A DNA stretch of 5,207 nt, taken from positions 1 through 5,207 of the forward strand of contig WTIV01000176.1 of the NCBI GenBank assembly GCA_011525095.1, in the 5' to 3' direction. The translations under genes were made by a program, and so were the position numbers. Each line of letters begins with the position of its first letter. Within the stretch, counting starts at the first letter, position 1. The notes beneath the pieces were generated by a model that was not told where the DNA came from, searched no databases, and saw nothing but the letters and a program-made list of their open reading frames with translations. The stretch is from Methanobacteriota archaeon. GTDB lineage: Archaea; Thermoplasmatota; Poseidoniia; Poseidoniales; Poseidoniaceae. Of the stretch, positions 1-4,838 are shown in pieces.

Positions 1-1678
1 TTCTTAATGACTTATTGATTCTGCTATCTGGATCTCTTGCAGTTTTAGCAGATGTGAGTCTCTTCTTCATACCTTTCATTCTAGCACAGAAAGACTTTCT
101 ACGCTTGGCAGATTTGGACCCTTTCTTTAATTTAGATGGTTTTGTAGTGACTGCTGTCTGTAATTTTGAACCAGGATTTGCTCTTCTGTAAGAATCCACA
201 CCTTTTTGATTCAAACCACCTGAGGGATCTTTACCTGCTTTTCTTTGCCATGCAGGTGTGCCCTCCTCAAGCTTTCCCAGGCTGTCTTCCTCCACATCCT
301 CACCCATACCAGCATGGACATATGAGTCACCTGGTTGGAATGGTGTGAGATTGAAACTTCTCAGAGTTGAACCAGGGTAGAGTTTACGAATAGCATCCTC
401 AACTTCATCTCTCTTTGGTTTTCTAATTTCTGGGAAGAACAATTTGAGCATATACATCTTTGCTCTCCATGAAAATACCACACCATAAACATTTCCAGTT
501 TGTGCAGGTATTCTTACTGCCTCTTCAATATTTCCTTCCAGACACTGACATGGATCACATCCACAAACTGGGCATGTCTCCTCGTTAACTACCTCTTCAC
601 TAACAGATTTCCATCCACCACCTCTTTTCTTATACCACTTGGCAGCCCAACCATTGGCATATGCAGATGGATACACATCAAACTTAGATCGTGCCAGTGC
701 TTTTGCTCTTGACCACAGAGAAGGGTTTGTGGGTTTATTCTTTTCCTCTAGATATTGCAGTTCTCTCTCACCATCAATCTGCTCAAGAATCTTTCTTGAG
801 ATGGGAGAAAGATGATCATATTTTGTTGATTCAGATCTATCTCCTGAAGGATGCTTCTTATAGTCATCTTTTTTAGCAAATGTTTTAACCATGGTGGGTT
901 TAGCTCCTCCAGACTTTGATTGTTGACCAGAATCCTGTTCTCTTTTTCTTCTGACTGCTGCAGCAATTTTTGCTTTTCCCTTAGAACCTTGTGCTTTGAG
1001 ACTTGCTAATCTCTGTGATGAGAAACACTTAGGAGTTTTTGTTTCACCTTTTTCATTTGCACATGGAGACCCATCTGCTTGAACCCAACCAGGTTTACCA
1101 TCTTTTGATTTAGATTTACCAAACCAATCTCTTAGATCTTCATCAATGTTAGATTCATTCATTTTCTTTGTTTTCTCCTTCATTGAATTGATGAACTTTC
1201 TGTAAACTGCTGCCTCTGAAGTTTTTCCCATTTCTCTTGCTCTTTGCTCCATGGCAACAGCTGCCTGAATCTTATGAGCATGAGATCTTGATGAATTACG
1301 AATTTTACTTACAGATGCTTTTGCAGTAGCAACATCTTTAAATCCAAGACCATGAATGGTGCCTTTTGGATTCTCATCAGTATAGAGATCAGAGTGTTTT
1401 TTAGAATTTGCAGGCTGTCCTGGTTTTCTGGGAATGCGAGGATTAGATGCCTCACTCATTCCACCACCATTTCCTCCTCCATTCCCATTACCACCACCAT
1501 TACCATTTGAGTGACCATTTCCATTACCATTTTTACCATTACCATTTTTCTTACCATTCTTACTACTTTCATTATCATCTTTGGCAAGATATCCACCACG
1601 TCCAATGTGATAACCCATTGGCATCTTTTTACACTTTTTATCAGTGTAACAATAATAGTAACCTGGTTTACACTTCAT
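1..1678 (-). CDS. Multi-module basic virion protein, possible prohead polyprotein (partial, open at left edge)
   Basis: The frame is uninterrupted for 559 codons and runs off the left edge. Modules in order: (1) residues 1-33, Cys/Tyr-rich 'CKPGYYYCYTDKKC' with C3, C10, C16; (2) 38-73, Asn-Gly linker; (3) 74-176, basic helical module (GTIHGLGF, SHAHKIQAAVAMEQRAREMG, AAVYRKFINSM); (4) 181-250, RDWFGK module with C206 and C218 and a Lys/Arg-rich tail; (5) 313-359, Trp-rich 'KFDVYPSAYANGWAAKWYKK' and GGGW, perhaps Pfam DUF5872 (from memory); (6) C369-C379 cluster; (7) 387-457, alpha/beta module (RIPAQTGNVYG, FSWRAKMYMLKLFFPE); (8) 473-559, 'TPAWQRKAGK ... RKSFCARMKGMKK', perhaps DUF6321 (from memory). 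These modules recur in cyanophage and marine viral proteins with unknown functions. High basic charge and position beside a capsid-targeting-like protein suggest a head-associated, DNA-binding role. [I/L]xE sites lie only in its linkers. Confidence 0.82.
   Translation of the reverse strand, partial: MKCKPGYYYCYTDKKCKKMPMGYHIGRGGYLAKDDNESSKNGKKNGNGKNGNGNGHSNGNGGGNGNGGGNGGGMSEASNPRIPRKPGQPANSKKHSDLYTDENPKGTIHGLGFKDVATAKASVSKIRNSSRSHAHKIQAAVAMEQRAREMGKTSEAAVYRKFINSMKEKTKKMNESNIDEDLRDWFGKSKSKDGKPGWVQADGSPCANEKGETKTPKCFSSQRLASLKAQGSKGKAKIAAAVRRKREQDSGQQSKSGGAKPTMVKTFAKKDDYKKHPSGDRSESTKYDHLSPISRKILEQIDGERELQYLEEKNKPTNPSLWSRAKALARSKFDVYPSAYANGWAAKWYKKRGGGWKSVSEEVVNEETCPVCGCDPCQCLEGNIEEAVRIPAQTGNVYGVVFSWRAKMYMLKLFFPEIRKPKRDEVEDAIRKLYPGSTLRSFNLTPFQPGDSYVHAGMGEDVEEDSLGKLEEGTPAWQRKAGKDPSGGLNQKGVDSYRRANPGSKLQTAVTTKPSKLKKGSKSAKRRKSFCARMKGMKKRLTSAKTARDPDSRINKSLR
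542..574 (-). other. Cys cluster CPVCGCDPCQC in the multi-module protein
   Basis: Residues 369-379 contain five Cys (369, 372, 374, 377, 379) in a stretch of eleven, between the Trp-rich module and the alpha/beta module. CxxC followed by CxxC suggests a small zinc or other metal site, or a disulfide knot, but no known finger family is matched with confidence. Confidence 0.5.
1460..1567 (-). repeat. Low-complexity Asn-Gly linker, degenerate AATGGT repeat
   Basis: Codons for residues 38-73 alternate AAT and GGT/GGA with a few Lys, giving an imperfect hexamer array (ACCATT on the plus strand). It separates the Cys/Tyr-rich N-terminal module from the helical module, which begins with its own Met (M74, MSEASN). 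The array could vary in length by slippage in whole codon pairs. Confidence 0.8.
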
Positions 1679-2130
1679 TTTGATCTCTTTTTCCTACCAG
1701 CACAATGTGCTTTTTGAGAAAATCCCTTAGGATTAGAGCAGTCAATACTCTTTTTATATTTATTACTCCACTCTTCTTTAAACTCTGTAAAATACTTTTT
1801 TACTGTATCATGGGATGTTTGCTCCATCTTATTGACAAATTCTTTTGATGCTGCAACCATAGAGTTAATGGATGGACCATCACCCATGTTATTGCCAAGA
1901 GTAACTTTCATTACAGGATATATGTTTGAAAATCTATATCTATTCTCACCAGTTTCTGCAGCAGTTTGATAATCTTGTGAAAGAAGATCCTCATCACCCC
2001 TAAACAATTTTTTATCAAATCCAGCAACAGGACCTGATGGATTTGAATCATTTGTAAATCCATCAGTTCCAACACTATTTGTAGCAGATGATGTTGCTGT
2101 TTCTGATATAAACTGCTTGAAAGAGCGCAT
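1675..2130 (-). CDS. Small virion protein with capsid-targeting-like N terminus and basic Cys-containing C terminus
   Basis: This 151-residue protein starts 1 nt after the fibre stop with a good GGGAG site. Its N terminus MRSFKQFISETA lines up without gaps with the T4 internal-protein targeting peptide MKTYQEFIAEA, including the I-x-E that the T4 prohead protease gp21 cuts after; here that would be after E10. Residues 11-35 are Ser/Thr/Asn-rich and probably flexible. Residues 88-126 look helical (MVAASKEFVNKMEQ ... YFTEFKEEWSNKYKK). The C terminus has C131 and C143 in a 'DCSNPKGFSQKAHCAGRKKR' motif, which I recall at the ends of other cyanophage proteins. It overlaps the next gene by ATGA. 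A packaged, DNA-associated head protein is the best guess; no enzymatic motif is visible. Confidence 0.82.
   Translation of the reverse strand: MRSFKQFISETATSSATNSVGTDGFTNDSNPSGPVAGFDKKLFRGDEDLLSQDYQTAAETGENRYRFSNIYPVMKVTLGNNMGDGPSINSMVAASKEFVNKMEQTSHDTVKKYFTEFKEEWSNKYKKSIDCSNPKGFSQKAHCAGRKKRSK
1683..1687 (-). promoter_or_regulatory. Weak ribosome binding site GAGAT before the coupled start
   Basis: The minus strand reads AGGAAAAAGAGATCAAA then ATG. GAGA is a partial Shine-Dalgarno close to the start, and AGGA lies 13 nt away. Because the start codon overlaps the preceding stop as ATGA, reinitiation by ribosomes finishing the 151-residue protein probably contributes. Confidence 0.5.
1757..1764 (-). 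promoter_or_regulatory. Possible internal late promoter AATAAATA
   Basis: The minus strand carries AATAAATA inside the 151-residue gene, in the codons for S-N-K-Y-K. It is identical to the octamer at 4815-4822 and lies about 80 nt before the multi-module gene's ATG. It could drive that gene separately, but the codons are explained by the Lys/Asn-rich protein segment, so chance is a serious alternative. Confidence 0.2.
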
Positions 2131-2131
2131 C

Positions 2132-4435
2132 TTAGAAGACTCCCATTCCCAGTCCCAGTGTGACACCTGGCAGGCTTGTCCATACAGTTCCATTATAGAA
2201 CTCCATTTTCTTTGTAGTAGTGTTATAAATCATGGCACCTTCATTGAAAGATGCAGCATCTCTTGCTGTAGTAGTATATTGTGGCATGTAGAGTGCTGTG
2301 CTCACTGTGGCAATACCAATTGTTGCTCCACCTGAAATTACAACATCTTTAAATCCAGATGTTCCAAGAGTGCTAATACCAGCAACTGTTGCATCTATAC
2401 CAGTTAAACTTGAACCATCTCCTAAGAATGATGATGCTGTAACCACACCTGTTACATTGACTCCACCAGTAGCAGTTACATTAACGAATGCACCTGATGT
2501 GAATGAGGGAGTATCAGACAGAGTAATTGTGGCAGTAGCACCAAGAGCAACTGCAGTGGCTGTAATGTTGCTGCTTACAAAATTTAGTTGAGAAATACTG
2601 TTTGCAGTGCCAATTACAGTGCCTTCTTCTCTGACAGTAATACCATCAATAGATCCAGCACCAGCAGAATCTACAGATCCCCATGACCATCCACCAGATC
2701 CATCTGCAATAGGAACAAAGTTTGCTGATCCAAAATCAGTGGCATCAGGTGAAAGTCCATCAACATCTAATCTATAAAATGTAGATACACCAGTGTTCTG
2801 ATGAATACCACTTGATGTGATTGTAACTGATGTGCCAACCAGAGTTGCTGCAGAACCTGTGGTATCTTGATTAAGAGTTGGTACTCTGGAAGCAGAGATT
2901 GTTCCAGATGCAATATTTGATGCATTAAGTGCAGTAAGATTGGCACCAGATGCAGCAGGTAAAGTAGCAGGGAATCTAGCATCAGGTACTGTACCAGATC
3001 CAAGATTTGATGCATTCAAGCTAGTGATATTTGAACCATTAATTGCAGCAGCAGTTCCTGTCAAATTAGCAGCAGGAATACTTGTCAAGTTTGCTGCTGA
3101 TGCTGAAGGCAAGGTGGCAGGGAATCTAGCATCAGGGATGGTCCCAGAACCAAGATTTGATGCATTAAGACTGGTGAGGTTAGAACCTGATACAGCAACA
3201 ATTGTACCAGTGATCTGACCACCAGGTATACTAGTCAATGAAGCAGCAGAACCACTAAATGTGGTGGCAGTAACAACACCTGCTGCATTGATTTGTCTTA
3301 CATCAAAACCTGCAGAATGCAGATTATTTTCATTCCCACCTACAAAAATACCAGTGCTATGATTAATTGTTATGCCTGTTCCAACATTAATAATATTATT
3401 GCTACCATCAAACTTAAGAGATGATGTACCAACAGTTAGAATTCCTGTAATTGTAGAGTTGCCATTGACAACTAATTTTGTGGCAGTGACTGATGATGCA
3501 GCAGAAACATTAGTAACAGAGATACTGGGTGTGCCTGTTAGTCCTTCTGCAAGAGCTGCTGTTCCTGTTGTATCTTGATTAAGAGTTGGAATTCTTGCAG
3601 CATCAAATGTGCCAGTTGTAATTTTACTGGCAGGAAGACTACCTACTCTTGCTGCAGTAACAGTACCACTAGCAATATTTGAACCATTTAAGTTCGTTAA
3701 TGAAGCACCTGATCCACTAAATGTTGTTGCTGTAATAACACCAGTAATATTAGCACCACCCAATCCAGTGATTTGGAAAGGAGTATTTACAAGATTGGAG
3801 TTACTGTAAATTGCATTGCCCATGTATCCATGAGCAGAACACTGATAGTGTAATACTAATGGGGTGTCATCAGTTACAACAATTTCAGTGTATGCACCAG
3901 AACTACCAGCAGTGCCATTAGTTGTTACATTTGTAGTGTATGAATTATTTCTTGCTGCATCAAGGTAAAATCTTAATGGATGAGTGCTATTTGAAGAATC
4001 TGATTGATTAAATCTGTATGTTCTTCCAGGAGTGAGTGTTAAAAAAGGTGCTACTACATCATTAAGAAGATATCCTAAACTACTACCTGTTCCATTATAT
4101 CTGTGAGTACCAGTCTTTGCTTTGACCTTAACTATTATTTCTTCTACAGATCCAAATGGTGCTGTAAGTCTTGTGAAACCTGAAAGTTCTCCAGCAGAAG
4201 AAATACCAGTAATTTCAGCATTGCCACTATAGGCAATGGTCCCACCACCATAAGATTCTTGCCAAGGTGTAAGAAGTGCTACTGTGGTTGCTATACCTAC
4301 ACCACTAGTGTCCCTTCTTACAAATAAATGACCATCATAAGTGTTAAGAGCTACCTCGCCTAACTCTAATCCACCTAATACTGGTCTTTTATCAGCGACA
4401 GCAGATCGCTTTAACTTAATATTTGGACTTGCCAT
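2132..4435 (-). CDS. Large tail-fibre-like virion protein with embedded cupredoxin-like domain
   Basis: This 767-residue fibre protein is probably trimeric and extracellular on the particle. Residues 1-58 (MASPNIKLKR ... LELGEVALNTYDGHLF ... LLTPW) match the N-terminal module common to cyanophage fibre proteins. Residues about 60-212 form a beta-rich region whose second half looks like a cupredoxin, with H152 in 'STHPLRFYL' and C199/H202/M205 in 'YQCSAHGYMG'. The shaft, about 217-690, is Gly/Ser/Thr/Asn-rich. It has three 'GVxTAxxFxGxxxSLT' motifs (near 232, 386 and 663), two 'PTLNQDTTG' segments (283, 519) and a 50-residue tandem repeat (417-466, 467-516). The C terminus (716-757: MPQYTTTARDAASF, AMIYN, KMEFYNGTVW) resembles conserved cyanophage fibre ends. 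The start is supported by the family N terminus and a weak AGG 10 nt upstream. The gene lies 48 nt after the coiled-coil gene, and the next gene starts 1 nt after its stop. Receptor binding is likely but not shown. Confidence 0.88.
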   Translation of the reverse strand: MASPNIKLKRSAVADKRPVLGGLELGEVALNTYDGHLFVRRDTSGVGIATTVALLTPWQESYGGGTIAYSGNAEITGISSAGELSGFTRLTAPFGSVEEIIVKVKAKTGTHRYNGTGSSLGYLLNDVVAPFLTLTPGRTYRFNQSDSSNSTHPLRFYLDAARNNSYTTNVTTNGTAGSSGAYTEIVVTDDTPLVLHYQCSAHGYMGNAIYSNSNLVNTPFQITGLGGANITGVITATTFSGSGASLTNLNGSNIASGTVTAARVGSLPASKITTGTFDAARIPTLNQDTTGTAALAEGLTGTPSISVTNVSAASSVTATKLVVNGNSTITGILTVGTSSLKFDGSNNIINVGTGITINHSTGIFVGGNENNLHSAGFDVRQINAAGVVTATTFSGSAASLTSIPGGQITGTIVAVSGSNLTSLNASNLGSGTIPDARFPATLPSASAANLTSIPAANLTGTAAAINGSNITSLNASNLGSGTVPDARFPATLPAASGANLTALNASNIASGTISASRVPTLNQDTTGSAATLVGTSVTITSSGIHQNTGVSTFYRLDVDGLSPDATDFGSANFVPIADGSGGWSWGSVDSAGAGSIDGITVREEGTVIGTANSISQLNFVSSNITATAVALGATATITLSDTPSFTSGAFVNVTATGGVNVTGVVTASSFLGDGSSLTGIDATVAGISTLGTSGFKDVVISGGATIGIATVSTALYMPQYTTTARDAASFNEGAMIYNTTTKKMEFYNGTVWTSLPGVTLGLGMGVF
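2140..2144 (-). promoter_or_regulatory. Ribosome binding site GGGAG inside the fibre gene end
   Basis: The minus strand reads GGGAG, then 9 nt, then the ATG at 2130. The site overlaps the last codons of the fibre gene. It decides the start of the next gene in favour of MRSFKQF over the upstream in-frame ATG at 2193, which would overlap the fibre by 62 nt and add 21 atypical residues. Confidence 0.7.
2862..3589 (-). repeat. Dispersed fibre repeat: PTLNQDTTG block present twice
   Basis: The plus-strand 20-mer GTATCTTGATTAAGAGTTGG occurs at 2862-2881 and 3570-3589. It encodes the shared PTLNQDTTG segment at residues 283 and 519, each preceded by an A-R or S-R pair and followed by a Gly/Ala-rich turn. 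The copies flank most of the shaft and could recombine to delete or duplicate it. Confidence 0.75.
2888..3187 (-). repeat. Tandem 150-bp repeat in the fibre shaft (two units)
   Basis: Units 3038-3187 and 2888-3037 encode residues 417-466 and 467-516. The first 34 residues of each unit are nearly identical (LNASNLGSGT, then I or V, then PDARFPATLP), while the remainder has diverged. At DNA level the units share exact blocks such as GCAGGGAATCTAGCATCAGG (plus-strand sense). The exact 50-codon spacing indicates internal duplication. Confidence 0.85.
3800..4048 (-). other. Cupredoxin-like domain within the fibre (residues about 130-212)
   Basis: The segment starts with the strand PFLTLTPGRTYRF and continues through SNSTHPLRFYL, a Gly/Ser/Asn loop and the strand EIVVTDDTPLVLHY, ending at CSAHGYMGNAIY. 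This order (strand, His in an HPxxF context, strand, then CxxHxxM before the last strand) is that of type-1 copper proteins. Amicyanin uses the same C-x2-H-x2-M spacing with an upstream His. All four candidate ligands are present: H152, C199, H202, M205. Copper binding is inferred; the fold could persist without metal. Confidence 0.6.
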
Positions 4436-4454
4436 TTGGTATCTACCTAAAGAA

Positions 4455-4470
4455 TCTGATATATATCAGA
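4455..4470. promoter_or_regulatory. Perfect 16-bp palindrome TCTGATATATATCAGA in the fibre leader
   Basis: The sequence is its own reverse complement. In RNA it would form a small hairpin with a short AU loop, followed on the minus strand by TTCTTT and then a weak AGG (4446-4448) 10 nt before the fibre ATG. It could be a weak terminator for the coiled-coil gene, a leader hairpin that tunes fibre translation, or an operator. The AT-rich stem makes it a poor terminator compared with the one at 4790-4814. Confidence 0.5.
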
Positions 4471-4480
4471 CATACTGTTT

Positions 4481-4488
4481 TATTTAGA
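4481..4488 (-). promoter_or_regulatory. Candidate late promoter TCTAAATA overlapping a stop codon
   Basis: The minus strand reads TCTAAATA, seven of eight matches to T4 TATAAATA. It overlaps the TAA stop of the coiled-coil gene (4484-4486). With T4 spacing the transcript would begin about 40 nt before the fibre start codon at 4435, and its leader would include the palindrome at 4455-4470. Support is from motif and position only. Confidence 0.35.
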
Positions 4489-4789
4489 ACTGTCCAGCAT
4501 CCTGAACAATTACAGCAGATTTAGGTGGAGATTTTCTTTTTCTTGTTACAGGTTTTGTTGGAAGAGCAGTTTTTGCTTGCTCATGTGTTTCTCTGATATG
4601 ACTTTCCAATCTTTGAATCTCCTCTGCAAGTCCCTTATTAGCTGCAGAAAATTCTTCTATCTTTGCTTTCTGTGCTTCAATAATCTCACTGAATTGTTGT
4701 ATTCTTGCTTCAGAAGCAATTACTTGATTGAACAAATCAAATGACTTTTTTTGATATGCTCCTAATAAAAACTTTGCATCATCTTCCAT
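4484..4789 (-). CDS. Small coiled-coil protein with basic tail, probable virion or fibre-assembly protein
   Basis: This 101-residue protein sits between two fibre-type genes. Residues about 14-73 form a predicted coiled coil. Heptad 'a' positions 30, 37, 44, 51, 58, 65 are I, I, I, N, I, I, and 'd' positions 33, 47, 54, 61 are F, F, L, L. A single core Asn at position 51 is typical of short parallel coiled coils. A basic Pro/Lys/Arg segment (TRKRKSPPK, 82-90) follows, then the tail VQDAGQF, which resembles the end of the upstream fibre-like protein. The start MEDDAKFLL is the only Met in the frame and agrees with related cyanophage proteins I recall, yet no Shine-Dalgarno precedes it because the terminator T tract abuts the ATG. 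A fibre oligomerisation partner or chaperone, analogous to but not demonstrably homologous with T4 gp57A, is one possibility. The function is not established. Confidence 0.85.
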   Translation of the reverse strand: MEDDAKFLLGAYQKKSFDLFNQVIASEARIQQFSEIIEAQKAKIEEFSAANKGLAEEIQRLESHIRETHEQAKTALPTKPVTRKRKSPPKSAVIVQDAGQF

Positions 4790-4814
4790 AAAAAAAGGGG
4801 GGGTATATCCCCCC
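4790..4814 (-). terminator. Rho-independent terminator running directly into the next ATG
   Basis: Read on the minus strand this is GGGGGG, the loop ATATA, CCCCCCC and then seven T. The stem is at least six G:C pairs with a 5-nt loop, followed by an uninterrupted T tract: a textbook intrinsic terminator 25 nt after the stop codon of the fibre-like gene. The T tract ends exactly at the ATG of the downstream gene (4789), so no leader separates terminator and start. Confidence 0.88.
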
Positions 4815-4822
4815 TATTTATT
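4815..4822 (-). promoter_or_regulatory. Candidate T4-type late promoter AATAAATA
   Basis: The minus strand reads AATAAATA, one mismatch from the T4 late -10 element TATAAATA and fitting the NATAAATA form I recall for cyanophages. It lies just upstream of the terminator stem. Using T4 spacing, transcription would start near the end of the G run or in the ATATA loop, giving a leader of roughly 20 nt before the ATG at 4789. Such a transcript would lack the left arm of the hairpin and so escape termination. This is motif-based only; AT-rich DNA yields such octamers by chance. Confidence 0.45.
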
Positions 4823-4838
4823 GAGTTTTATTTACTCA

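Noticed and set aside
166..966. Short open frames on both strands at 166-348, 500-712, 691-876 and 748-966
   Set aside because: All lie within the uninterrupted 559-codon minus-strand frame with recognisable modules; none has a convincing start site or composition.
1447..1683. Plus-strand frame giving a strikingly His/Tyr-rich 78-residue peptide (MPHSFHHHF...), like a metal-binding peptide
   Set aside because: It is the antisense reading of the Asn-Gly linker (ACCATT repeats read as His/Tyr/Phe) opposite a well-supported gene; no ribosome site or independent support.
2130..2193. In-frame upstream ATG extending the 151-residue protein to 172 residues
   Set aside because: The extra 21 residues overlap the conserved fibre C terminus in another frame. 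The inner ATG has a GGGAG site at good spacing and gives the family-like MRSFKQF start.
2888..3589. Regularly spaced repeats that might suggest a CRISPR-like array
   Set aside because: The repeats are in frame, protein-coding, about 150 bp apart with similar intervening sequence, and there are no short unique spacers.
2298..3809. Several plus-strand open frames (2298-2591, 2940-3218, 3372-3578, 3609-3809), Pro/Val/Ala-rich and partly repetitive
   Set aside because: They are antisense shadows of the repetitive Gly/Ser/Thr/Asn-rich fibre gene and repeat only because the fibre repeats.
3800..4048. Calling the fibre domain a plastocyanin gene (petE), as carried by some cyanophages
   Set aside because: The cupredoxin-like segment is embedded in a 767-residue fibre, lacks its own start, stop or signal peptide, and has amicyanin-type C-x2-H-x2-M rather than plastocyanin spacing.
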